Source: a virus. Taken from it: a stretch of DNA of 41,533 nucleotides. The stretch is from positions 1 to 41,533 of the IMG/VR virus record IMGVR_UViG_3300036715_000532, one strand, 5' to 3'. Numbering within the stretch: the first letter of the stretch is position 1; each line of letters opens with the position of its first letter. The position numbers were made by a program, and so were the translations under genes. The notes below the pieces were generated by a model. It was not told where the DNA came from, did no database searches, and saw nothing but the letters and a program-made list of their open reading frames with translations. Below are positions 25,938-32,751 of this stretch, in pieces.

Positions 25938-25966
25938 AGATTAACAGAACCTGTGGGAGATGTCAA
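25938..25966 (-). promoter_or_regulatory. Sigma70-type promoter with extended -10
   Basis: On the leftward strand, TTGACA (25961-25966), a 17-base spacer, then TAATCT (25938-25943) preceded by TGT, an extended -10 TG element. It would start a transcript near 25931, about 75 bases before the gene at 25855. Confidence 0.65.
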
Positions 25967-26262
25967 TCGGTCAATTCTTGAGATACTAAGTGGGCATAGC
26001 CTTCAATATCTACCCAGCTATCTTTGTAGTTAGGGTCGCCGTTTAGGATCCTACCTATTTTATGCGCAATCATTTCTAAGGACTCTTTTTGCGCGCTAGT
26101 AAGTTCATACCATTTAGGAGTACCACGCATTACTCGTTTCAAGCCTTGCGTAATCTGTGCGTGCTCCTTGAAGTCACCATACTTATCGCCGCGATCCGCT
26201 AGTGTTGCTTCGATACCTTGCGCCTTATTGGTTACTTTAGGTACTGATTTACATTGTGTCAT
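25963..26262 (-). CDS. DUF6378-family protein
   Basis: A 99-residue protein. The core (ADRGDKYGDFKEHAQITQGL, then MIAHKIGRILNGDPNYKDSW and DIEGYAHLV) matches the widespread phage family DUF6378, whose conserved acidic and His residues recall MazG-like folds. Its biochemical role is not established. AAGGAGTTT precedes the ATG. Confidence 0.8.
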   Translation of the reverse strand: MTQCKSVPKVTNKAQGIEATLADRGDKYGDFKEHAQITQGLKRVMRGTPKWYELTSAQKESLEMIAHKIGRILNGDPNYKDSWVDIEGYAHLVSQELTD

Positions 26263-26307
26263 TATGCGAAACTCCTTGTCAGTGTTTTCCCAGAACGAGA
26301 GAACTGT

Positions 26308-27225
26308 TTACGAATTTAGTATCCCCCGAAAGTGTTTATTACTTATTTCCTTCCCCTCCCCTTGTGGCGAACCTACAAGATTCTTAAGCTGTGATAATGC
26401 AGTAGCTCCATTACCCGCATTGTTACTAACTGATTGGTTCGCGCCTCCTTGCTCAGTGAAGATATCCAGAAGTGTAGGTTCTGCGTTCTTCTCCAGTTCC
26501 ACAGAAGTACGAGAGCCGGTTAGGATATTGTTACTATATACAGTAGAGGAAGCGAAGTTATGTTTCCGATTCTTAATCTCTGCGTATACTACATGGTCGA
26601 AATACTTCGCAGTATTGCGCGAGAAGTTAGTAGTACCAGCAACAGGTACCAACTTCTTCTTACCATCTTCCATTTCCACTTCCGCTTCATGTGTGATGAC
26701 TACCACATTGTACTTAGCTTGCTGAAGTTGGGACAGGAACTTATCTAGTAGCTGCCCTTGATTACGGTAATCAGTCCACTCTGGCTTATAGGTATCTGAT
26801 TCCGTCTTAGTAAGATGATTCATTGCACTGTTACTTAATTGTGTAAGTGAATCAACTACTACAACCCAATCATCGCCTAGCGCATTAAGCTCAACTGTCG
26901 TCTCAGGCTTTCCCTCTTTCTTGCAGAGAGCACAAGATACTCTGCCATGTTCCTCACAGATAGATACCTTCTGTCCTGTAATGACTTTAAGCATTGTCTC
27001 GATTGCAATAGGGAATATCTTTGTATCTGGGATTGATACAATGTCAATTCTTTCCTTCCAACTCTGCGGGAGTTTAAGTAAAGTTTCATATCCATTCTCC
27101 AGATCAAACCATAATAGATTATAGCGCTCTGCGAGCTTGCCTGCTAACTCTGTCTTACCAGACTTCGGTGGCCCAAAGACGAGAGCGCGATGGGTTTTAG
27201 ATACCTGTTTATCTGTTAGTTTCAT
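26308..27225 (-). CDS. Sak4-like RecA-family ATPase
   Basis: Start at 27225 follows AAAGGAT; an ATG at 27249 is an alternative. Of 305 residues, Walker A is GPPKSGKT (18-25) and Walker B WVVVVDS (120-126). A Cys/His cluster (C90, H93, C98, C101) inserted between them probably binds zinc. The pattern matches AAA_24/Sak4 phage ATPases, which anneal or exchange single strands together with an SSB. Proximity to a nuclease and an SSB candidate supports a recombination role. Confidence 0.8.
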   Translation of the reverse strand: MKLTDKQVSKTHRALVFGPPKSGKTELAGKLAERYNLLWFDLENGYETLLKLPQSWKERIDIVSIPDTKIFPIAIETMLKVITGQKVSICEEHGRVSCALCKKEGKPETTVELNALGDDWVVVVDSLTQLSNSAMNHLTKTESDTYKPEWTDYRNQGQLLDKFLSQLQQAKYNVVVITHEAEVEMEDGKKKLVPVAGTTNFSRNTAKYFDHVVYAEIKNRKHNFASSTVYSNNILTGSRTSVELEKNAEPTLLDIFTEQGGANQSVSNNAGNGATALSQLKNLVGSPQGEGKEISNKHFRGILNS

Positions 27226-27457
27226 TTGAGTTATATCCTTTATATACATCTGTATTCTCGTCTCCCGAGAGATGCTTTTGTAGTGCGGTAATTGATAGCT
27301 TCCTGAAGTCTTGTTCTAGCAAGCACTCTAACTTCTCTTGAATATAGCCTCTCTCGTCAACTATTTTAGTTACGGCATCAATACGGATTCGATATACTAC
27401 TGGCTTCCCTATTACTACCCCCATTATTCCCTCTCCTACTCCTATTCCCTTTCTCAT
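27209..27457 (-). CDS. Hypothetical protein (82 aa)
   Basis: Glycine-rich start (MRKGIGVGEGIMG) followed by strands and a helix (KLECLLEQDFRKLSITALQK). AAAGGAGTAG precedes the ATG, and its end overlaps the Sak4-like gene. It is translationally linked to the recombination pair but otherwise unrecognised. Confidence 0.65.
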   Translation of the reverse strand: MRKGIGVGEGIMGVVIGKPVVYRIRIDAVTKIVDERGYIQEKLECLLEQDFRKLSITALQKHLSGDENTDVYKGYNSNETNR

Positions 27458-27459
27458 TT

Positions 27460-28392
27460 CTACTCCTTTCTAAGTTGTGCTTCAATAAGATCATTAAGTG
27501 TAAGTTGGATTTGGTACTTACTATTCTCTGCTCCAATTCTATCAATGTCAGTAGCCGTGATCGCTGTTGTGAGATAGCTAGTAGACATCGTGCATGACTG
27601 GAGATATTCACACTCACGGAAATACTCATAACAAGATTCTCCATGCATAGGATAGATACTAGATTCTTCATACATTACTATTGTGTCAATATCTAGAAGC
27701 AGTTCTCTGATCCAGAGTGCCCTTTGTAAGTATGACTTTGTGAACGGGAGCTGTTCGTATGCCATCTCCTTCGTCTTATATACCAGATAAAGGACTTCGT
27801 AGCTAGACAAATCAGGAAAGAGAACATCAAGAACAATAGAGTATCCAATACCTTGTGCTGAATTTTTGTACTGCGCGGCATTGAGGTTAGTTGCTGATGT
27901 AGTTTTACATTCCAGTACCATAACCTCTCGCGTTGTCTTATGAACAAGTACAGCATCTACGTATCCTCTATAAACGAAACCATTTGGGAAGTGAATAATG
28001 AAAGATAACTCTACAGCAGGCTTGTCATCATGGTAGTACAGTTCCCAATCACTCAGATACCCATTAGCTTGTAGGGATAAGAACTTCTGTACAGCCATCA
28101 CAGCCTTGTAGAAGTTTTTATTCTGCCTAGGTATATCATCGAATAGGTCAGCGTGCCAACCTAGAAACATATTCCACAAGATAGTATCTTCACTCTTACC
28201 TTGCAATGCATCCTGTATACCTTCTCCAACTACATGACCATAAGCAAAGGTAACATTACCAGAGCCATCCGTATCCGAGTCTGCTCGTTCCGCCTGTAGT
28301 TTGTACAGCTGGAATTTACGGGGGCAGTTGTGCAGAGTTAGTAAGGATGAATAGGATAGCTGTTTAAGTCTTAGGTCTATCTGTCCTGTCAT
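27460..28392 (-). CDS. PD-(D/E)XK nuclease, Cas4/RecB-like
   Basis: A 310-residue protein. The N-terminal LSYSSLLTLHNCPRKFQL (C23) is typical of RecB/Cas4-type nucleases. Core residues are GHVVGEGIQ (H53), YVDAVL (D146), and ECK (E161, K163), then QYKNSAQGIGYS. Three C-terminal Cys in C-x6-C-x5-C (C254, C261, C267) with C23 could hold an iron-sulfur cluster. It would resect DNA ends for recombination. It starts by ATGA overlap with the previous gene. Confidence 0.85.
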   Translation of the reverse strand: MTGQIDLRLKQLSYSSLLTLHNCPRKFQLYKLQAERADSDTDGSGNVTFAYGHVVGEGIQDALQGKSEDTILWNMFLGWHADLFDDIPRQNKNFYKAVMAVQKFLSLQANGYLSDWELYYHDDKPAVELSFIIHFPNGFVYRGYVDAVLVHKTTREVMVLECKTTSATNLNAAQYKNSAQGIGYSIVLDVLFPDLSSYEVLYLVYKTKEMAYEQLPFTKSYLQRALWIRELLLDIDTIVMYEESSIYPMHGESCYEYFRECEYLQSCTMSTSYLTTAITATDIDRIGAENSKYQIQLTLNDLIEAQLRKE

Positions 28393-28616
28393 GAGTTATT
28401 CTCCTGCTCCTTAAGTGTTTCGGTAGGCAGTGCGGCGTAAAAACGAGTGCCAACTGGATATTTCTTGTAGAAATCAGTTCCAAAGTCTGGATTCCAGCTT
28501 ATGTATTTGTAGCCTTCAGGGTCTACTACAACTATCGCTACCTGCTCATAACTTTCAAACTGGCTGGCTTCGACTTCTGCAATGAGGGCTTTTGATTCTA
28601 GCATCTTTTGATTCAT
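28389..28616 (-). CDS. Hypothetical early protein (75 aa)
   Basis: An acidic protein with a central beta segment (QVAIVVVDPEGYKYISW). AAGGAG precedes the start, and it is coupled by overlaps to both neighbours. No family recognised. Confidence 0.7.
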   Translation of the reverse strand: MNQKMLESKALIAEVEASQFESYEQVAIVVVDPEGYKYISWNPDFGTDFYKKYPVGTRFYAALPTETLKEQENNS

Positions 28617-28801
28617 TTGGTAGATAACTCCTTAAGTAATTCCTTAACCTGCGTATCAACATCACCTAGTAGCTGAATAATAAACGCCACCCTAGCAATG
28701 AGCATTTTGTCCCCTGCTTTGTAGGCGTCTATACCGTATGATTGTATAATAGTCTTGAGCTGTTCTTGATGCTTGGCTAGTGGTTTCTCGCGGTGAGCCA
28801 T
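28613..28801 (-). CDS. Hypothetical early protein (62 aa)
   Basis: Small Lys/Glu-rich helical protein (MAHREKPLAKHQEQLKTI). AAAGGAT precedes the ATG, which lies inside the end of the previous gene. No family recognised. Confidence 0.7.
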   Translation of the reverse strand: MAHREKPLAKHQEQLKTIIQSYGIDAYKAGDKMLIARVAFIIQLLGDVDTQVKELLKELSTK

Positions 28802-29085
28802 GTTACTATCCTTTCTTTTTCTTGTTGTGTGTAATGATAGACCATCGTCTTGTAGGCTTCATAGATTATATATTCAATGATATCTCTGTTACGCTGTACA
28901 CAGTTATCATATATGTAATCTGTAAGTACATGGTATTCATGTTTGGATATTCTGGTTCTATCCTTCGGAACTATATACTCATAACACCCGAGCCAGATGC
29001 ACAGTAATTTGTAATCCTGAAAACATCTTATAGCTCCAGTAGCGTATTGCAGATAGAGAGTCTCTTTAATGGATAGAGTTACCAT
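28777..29085 (-). CDS. Hypothetical early protein (102 aa)
   Basis: A Tyr- and Cys-rich helical protein (TGAIRCFQDYKLLCIWLGCY). AAGGAG precedes the start within the end of the previous gene. No membrane span or known motif. Confidence 0.7.
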   Translation of the reverse strand: MVTLSIKETLYLQYATGAIRCFQDYKLLCIWLGCYEYIVPKDRTRISKHEYHVLTDYIYDNCVQRNRDIIEYIIYEAYKTMVYHYTQQEKERIVTWLTARNH

Positions 29086-29323
29086 TCTTAAGATACTCCT
29101 TCTTGTCTACAAGTAAGCTCCCTGCAATAGCATCATCTAGTTCTGCTATTGTTTCCTCTACTGCTTGTACTACTGTAGCACCGCTGGGTAAAGCAAAGCC
29201 CCCAATAATATGGAGGCTCTGGTCTTTGTTATTGTAATCGAATATAACATCTGTCGGTGGATTACCTTCCGTACAGATCATAAGATCGCCGCCCTTATAT
29301 GACCCCTTCCACAGCGGCTTCAT
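29066..29323 (-). CDS. Hypothetical early protein (85 aa)
   Basis: Beta-rich first half (LMICTEGNPPTDVIFDYNN) and acidic helical second half (AVEETIAELDDAIAG). GGCGGA precedes the start and the ends overlap both neighbours. Function unknown. Confidence 0.7.
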   Translation of the reverse strand: MKPLWKGSYKGGDLMICTEGNPPTDVIFDYNNKDQSLHIIGGFALPSGATVVQAVEETIAELDDAIAGSLLVDKKEYLKNGNSIH

Positions 29324-29586
29324 AGTTCCGCCAGTGTGATGTTTTTCAGTGCCTTAGTTGTAGACTTTGATTTCATAACTGAAGTAGCAATCTCTACCTT
29401 AGTCTGTGCTTTAAGTCCGTTGACGATAACAAGAATCTCTGGCTCTTGCAGGAGAGTAACTACTTCTGGATCAGCCTTGAGTGCCGTGTGGATTTCTCTT
29501 AGCAGAGAGGGCATCATAGGATGTGAAGCTAACATTGCATCTTGCAAGCGTGTTATCTTCTCTTGGATTTGTTCGTAAGGGGACAT
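29320..29586 (-). CDS. Hypothetical early protein (88 aa)
   Basis: A helical protein (LQDAMLASHPMMPSLLREIH) with a polar basic C-terminal half. AGAGGT precedes the start. The sequence style recurs in phage early regions, but I cannot name a family. Confidence 0.7.
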   Translation of the reverse strand: MSPYEQIQEKITRLQDAMLASHPMMPSLLREIHTALKADPEVVTLLQEPEILVIVNGLKAQTKVEIATSVMKSKSTTKALKNITLAEL

Positions 29587-29589
29587 GAT

Positions 29590-29676
29590 CTAATTACCTC
29601 TTGAGATAGCGTAAAGAACTACGAATAGAAGGAACCAAATAATGCCTGACACTATAAACTGTTCTAGTGAGGGCAT
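29590..29676 (-). CDS. 28-aa single-span membrane micro-protein
   Basis: ATG at 29676 overlaps the stop of the upstream gene (TGATG), and the stop (29590-29592) lies three bases before the next ATG. The product is MPSLEQFIVSGIIWFLLFVV then eight residues, one hydrophobic span from Phe7 to Ile24. The exact fit between genes argues for a real coding unit. Possible roles include membrane toxin, pinholin-like or host-membrane modifier; none is shown. Confidence 0.65.
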   Translation of the reverse strand: MPSLEQFIVSGIIWFLLFVVLYAISRGN

Positions 29677-29939
29677 CAGATAATTCCTTTCTTCCGTAGG
29701 ATCCAGCTCTTAACTGTTAATTTAACACGATCTTTTTCATGATCTGTACACTTGCGTGATACAGTACTAAGAGGTAGCCATACATCTTCTGTTTCTTCAA
29801 TGCCATCACAGTTATCTGTGTGAATTGAGATGAGAACAGCATTGGCGGTTTCATGTACTAAGCCAGCTTCGATTACTGTCTCTGTTACTGTAGGAGAATC
29901 AGGATAGTCTCCGAAGTCTCCGCTATGTACTACTGTCAT
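29676..29939 (-). CDS. Hypothetical early protein (87 aa)
   Basis: Beta-rich acidic protein (VTETVIEAGLVHETANAVLI) ending in a basic patch. AAGGAGATA precedes the start; its stop overlaps the 28-aa membrane gene. No family recognised. Confidence 0.75.
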   Translation of the reverse strand: MTVVHSGDFGDYPDSPTVTETVIEAGLVHETANAVLISIHTDNCDGIEETEDVWLPLSTVSRKCTDHEKDRVKLTVKSWILRKKGII

Positions 29940-29960
29940 TTGTTTATCTCCTTTGAAGGG

Positions 29961-29999
29961 TTACTGTTACTGTTACTATTACTGTTACTGTTACTGTTA
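29961..29999. repeat. TTACTG hexamer tandem repeat (stacked in-frame stops)
   Basis: Six TTACTG units (one is TTACTA) at 29961-29996 run into the stop codon of the leftward gene at 29997-29999. Read on that strand the repeat is TAACAG, so every unit supplies a further TAA stop in the same frame, plus one TAG. Confidence 0.95.
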
Positions 30000-30689
30000 T
30001 TTGGTGCAACGGAAGCCAACGGAGCTGCTGCGATGACCTGACCATTCTCCGTCAAGATAGAATACTCCGGCATCCGACCATGAGCTCCAATAACCGCCCC
30101 GTATAAGTACATAGCCAGTCCCGTTATAGCCTGCGGACGGATACCAACCTACACCTTTCTTAATACTAGGATATGGTGCTGTAGTTATTGAGGGAGAATC
30201 AGGAGCAAAAGCCTTGGCTATGATTCCATCTTCGTCGCCCTGTACATCGTCATAAATCCAACTATATACATTCCCGTTGAAATCGCAGATACGTTCTCCA
30301 TTGGATAGCGTTAGCCAACGGCGTTCCTTAGGGTCAGAAGGTACAAAGTTTCCGGGCTGGGCACTACTGACATTCGTTTTACGAATACCACGGAACAGCT
30401 TGCCTTTACCAACAGCGCCCTTCGTCCAGTTGCAATCTTGCTGTACGATGTCGTAGGCTATTGCCAGTGCTTGAGTCTCCGTTAGTAACTTGTATCCTAC
30501 ATCCGCACAAGCCTCTCGCGCCTCATGATAATTGATACTTACCCAAGGTGGGAGCGATGGATCGAGGACGGCTTTTTCATCCGTTCCCTTGGCGCAGTGG
30601 TATTGACCTACTTGAAATTCCGGTACGACTATACCACTCGGCAACGTTGTTTCTGGCACGGTAATAAAATAGTCTGTTGGCGCGTCCAT
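29997..30689 (-). CDS. FGE-sulfatase/C-type-lectin-like domain protein
   Basis: A 230-residue protein with the formylglycine-generating-enzyme (SUMF1-like) fold signature: PWVSINYHEAREACADVGY (48-66), WLTLSNGERICDFNGNVYSW (125-144), and a C-terminal IRGGYWSSWSDAGVFYLDG...SVGFRCTK (196-230). In phages this fold is usually a ligand-binding adhesin rather than an enzyme. Residues 199-223 are rich in Tyr, Ser, Trp, Asp, Gly, His and Arg, like a diversified receptor loop. Its place in the early arm, far from fibre genes, is odd. AGAGGAC precedes the ATG. Confidence 0.8.
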   Translation of the reverse strand: MDAPTDYFITVPETTLPSGIVVPEFQVGQYHCAKGTDEKAVLDPSLPPWVSINYHEAREACADVGYKLLTETQALAIAYDIVQQDCNWTKGAVGKGKLFRGIRKTNVSSAQPGNFVPSDPKERRWLTLSNGERICDFNGNVYSWIYDDVQGDEDGIIAKAFAPDSPSITTAPYPSIKKGVGWYPSAGYNGTGYVLIRGGYWSSWSDAGVFYLDGEWSGHRSSSVGFRCTK

Positions 30690-30708
30690 GCTATGTCCTC
30701 TTCTCCTC

Positions 30709-31017
30709 TTAGAGTTTAAATTGCATTGCTGATGATGGTAGGCGAGAACCCGAGAACATGAGTCTGAAAGTTATAGTGCTTTGGTTCACACTTTTTAATA
30801 GCGTAGCTACTTTACCCTCTTCTGCGAGAAGGACTTTGTAGCCAAGATCTTCATTCTTCTTCTTGATGACAGCTTTAATAATCCGCGCATGTAACGCTGG
30901 TATAGCTGTGACTGTACAAGTGTGGTTTGGAGAGTTCTTTAGCATCTCCCAGATAGGAGAGTATGTTTTATTCCGTGGATTATTCTTCTTCAATGGTGGC
31001 GTTGACATTGGGAGCAT
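30709..31017 (-). CDS. Hypothetical basic early protein (102 aa)
   Basis: Lys/Thr/Pro-rich basic N-terminus, then TVTAIPALHARIIKAVIKKK and a C-terminal beta stretch. The second Met (31008) with GAAG nine bases before it may be the true start. It overlaps the end of the previous gene. A DNA-binding role is possible from charge only. Confidence 0.65.
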   Translation of the reverse strand: MLPMSTPPLKKNNPRNKTYSPIWEMLKNSPNHTCTVTAIPALHARIIKAVIKKKNEDLGYKVLLAEEGKVATLLKSVNQSTITFRLMFSGSRLPSSAMQFKL

Positions 31018-31351
31018 CTTCTATTATAAGATATGATGTAATTCTATCCGCTTTCGGAGCGAGATATATCTTCACCTTGTAGTATTCATCTGTAGGTTTA
31101 GATAATACTTCTGCCCTGATGGATAGTTCCTCTGAACCTATACTGAAATCTAATCCAAGTTTTTTATTAGTTCTTGCATTAGCTTCTTCTGTGTTACGTT
31201 TAATGTTGCTGATGTTACTACGAAAATTAGTGAAAGCTTTCTTAGATATGAATGATAGTATGGTGTAGTTACCTGCAAGAAGGATGCGCTCATAGATACT
31301 TCTGGCATCTAGCTGCGCTCCTGTCCATCCTACATATTTACTCTCACCCAT
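30980..31351 (-). CDS. Hypothetical early protein (123 aa)
   Basis: Begins MGESKYVGWTGAQLDARSIY and ends in a beta-rich acidic tail (YYKVKIYLAP...IEEE). AGAAAGG, the last unit of a 10-bp tandem repeat, is its ribosome-binding site. The Lys/Arg-rich middle (NISNIKRNTEEANARTNKK) is helical. No family recognised. Confidence 0.7.
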   Translation of the reverse strand: MGESKYVGWTGAQLDARSIYERILLAGNYTILSFISKKAFTNFRSNISNIKRNTEEANARTNKKLGLDFSIGSEELSIRAEVLSKPTDEYYKVKIYLAPKADRITSYLIIEDAPNVNATIEEE

Positions 31352-31360
31352 AGAGCTTAC

Positions 31361-31400
31361 CTTTCTGTATCTTTCTGTATCTTTCTATGTCTTTCTATGC
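31361..31400. repeat. 10-bp tandem repeat at a ribosome-binding site
   Basis: Four 10-base units: CTTTCTGTAT twice, then CTTTCTATGT and CTTTCTATGC. On the leftward strand each unit carries AGAAAG, and the last serves as the Shine-Dalgarno site for the ATG at 31351. Confidence 0.9.
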
Positions 31401-31413
31401 AGATACCTTACTG

Positions 31414-31449
31414 ATACACCCTCACACTAGGAAAGATATGAGGGTGTAT
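31414..31449 (-). other. Intergenic hairpin without U tract
   Basis: An 11-bp perfect stem (ATACACCCTCA at 31414-31424, TGAGGGTGTAT at 31439-31449) with a 14-base loop lies between two leftward genes. The transcribed strand continues CAGTAAGG with no U run, so it is a poor terminator. Confidence 0.8.
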
Positions 31450-31460
31450 GATAAAGCGAC

Positions 31461-31484
31461 TACAGGCTTACAGGCTTACAGATT
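31461..31484. repeat. TACAGGCT tandem repeat at a gene end
   Basis: Two TACAGGCT units followed by TACAGATT span the stop codon (31476-31478) of the leftward gene, so repeat number would alter its last codons or its stop context. Confidence 0.85.
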
Positions 31485-32168
31485 AGCGAGCAATGCAGCT
31501 TCATCTGCGGCCAGCAATGTATCTACCTTGTTACCCAAGAACTCGATGCAATCAACAAAGGTCTCTGCATTAGGAGAGTTAGCTGCATACAGAGCCAACT
31601 GATCCTTAAGTACCTTGAGCACTGGCTTGTTAGTTTTAACAGCAGAGAACTTGTTAAGGAAGATTTTACCAGCATTACCGACTTGTTCTGCGGTCTTACC
31701 GGTAACTGCTGGCATAACTTCAACATAGTCCTTAGCAAAGGCTTCCCAAGTTTCCTTAGGAATACCACCACCACGGCGTTCCTTAGGAGGAATATTAGCA
31801 ATGAAGTCCCAAGTAACTTCATTCATTGGGAATGTTTCTTGGCTAATATCTTCTCTAGCATCAATGATAGTACGAGCTTGTGCAGCAATGGCATCTGCTA
31901 CGATTTCCTGCAAAAATTCCAGTTGCTTACCTCCGGCTCGCAGAATAGCAACGATGCCTTCTACGCTCGGTACTGGAAGCTTGAGTTCTACAGTTGGACG
32001 CTTATTGCCCAATTCATCCTTGCGGAACTTGAAAACGAAATCGCGTACATCTACTGTGTTATCAAAGTTTGCTTGGACTCCGTCTTGGGTTACTGCGGTC
32101 TCATCATTGTGATGAGCTGCTGCGGTATTACCTTTGTGATGAGCTGCTACGATTTGATTTTCGGACAT
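31476..32168 (-). CDS. Hypothetical early protein (230 aa)
   Basis: Acidic protein with a His/Asn/Ala-rich N-terminus (AAHHKGNTAAAHHNDETAV), a beta segment (VRDFVFKFRKDELGNKRPTV) and a long helical C-terminal half. ATAGGAGTAATACAA precedes the ATG. It is the largest gene of its transcription unit, suggesting abundant expression. No family recognised. Confidence 0.8.
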   Translation of the reverse strand: MSENQIVAAHHKGNTAAAHHNDETAVTQDGVQANFDNTVDVRDFVFKFRKDELGNKRPTVELKLPVPSVEGIVAILRAGGKQLEFLQEIVADAIAAQARTIIDAREDISQETFPMNEVTWDFIANIPPKERRGGGIPKETWEAFAKDYVEVMPAVTGKTAEQVGNAGKIFLNKFSAVKTNKPVLKVLKDQLALYAANSPNAETFVDCIEFLGNKVDTLLAADEAALLANL

Positions 32169-32251
32169 TTGTATTACTCCTATTAGGATTGAGATGTTGC
32201 GTTAGGATTGTATTGCATATTACAGAACAGAACAGGACATTACTTCTACTT

Positions 32252-32407
32252 CTAAACTACTTCGATCTTAGTCCCTGCTTTCGGATCGAATTGGTACAGC
32301 CTCTTATTAAACTTGGATGCGGAACATTTAGAATAGGCTTCTCTTGCTGTATCTATTGAGGCAGTCCACTCTATCGTTGTTCCGTAAGCTTTAACTTCGT
32401 ATATCAT
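32252..32407 (-). CDS. 51-aa small early protein
   Basis: ATG at 32407 with GGAG ten bases upstream, stop TAG at 32252-32254. The product begins MIYEVKAYGTTIEWTASIDT and ends in a short beta stretch (GTKIEVV). It follows the promoter at 32475-32503 as first gene. Its composition is normal for a folded mini-protein. Function unknown. Confidence 0.7.
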   Translation of the reverse strand: MIYEVKAYGTTIEWTASIDTAREAYSKCSASKFNKRLYQFDPKAGTKIEVV

Positions 32408-32474
32408 TACATGCTATCTCCTTGTTGTCTTTGGGTTTGGTAATTGAGTGGGGATTCCCCCGAATTGAATAGAC

Positions 32475-32503
32475 AGTATGCCACAGTCGCATTTCAATGT
32501 CAA
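32475..32503 (-). promoter_or_regulatory. Sigma70-type promoter with extended -10
   Basis: On the leftward strand, TTGACA (32498-32503), 17-base spacer, CATACT (32475-32480) preceded by TGG. Transcription would start near 32468 and read the 51-aa gene and its downstream neighbours. Confidence 0.75.
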
Positions 32504-32512
32504 GTGGGGCGT

Positions 32513-32701
32513 TTACTCCTTTACTTCTGGACGCTGTATATCCTTGCAAACACATTCCGGCATTGCTACTACTTGGCACTGAGGATGAGTATGAAACGAT
32601 TCAACTCCGTGCATAAGCATATCATATGTTACAAGACTGAGAAGTACAGTACAGCAAAATATCGCGATCGCTAGTAAGAAACCTATGATTTTATCGTGCA
32701 T
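32513..32701 (-). CDS. Small membrane-anchored protein (62 aa)
   Basis: Start at 32701 has AAAGGAAAT upstream. The N-terminal MHDKIIGFLLAIAIFCCTVL forms a membrane anchor (about residues 5-24), followed by a His/Cys-containing polar tail with VAMPECVCKD. The tail is probably periplasmic. It could modify the envelope early in infection. No family recognised. Confidence 0.7.
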   Translation of the reverse strand: MHDKIIGFLLAIAIFCCTVLLSLVTYDMLMHGVESFHTHPQCQVVAMPECVCKDIQRPEVKE

Positions 32702-32751
32702 GATATTATTTCCTTTCCTTTCCTGTTTCAATGAATTGTTGCTCTGATTTA

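Noticed and set aside
26168-26725. 185-codon rightward frame over the Sak4-like gene
   Set aside because: It is antisense to genes with clear motifs, and lacks any family signature.
27668-27692. TTGACA with a possible -10 inside the nuclease gene
   Set aside because: The -10 match is poor (GAATCT) and it lies in coding sequence.
29997-30110. Complete diversity-generating retroelement
   Set aside because: The target-like fold is present, but no reverse transcriptase frame or template repeat was found in the window.
32391-32579. 62-codon leftward frame across the promoter at 32475-32503
   Set aside because: It overlaps the better-supported 51-aa gene and a promoter, and has no good ribosome-binding site.
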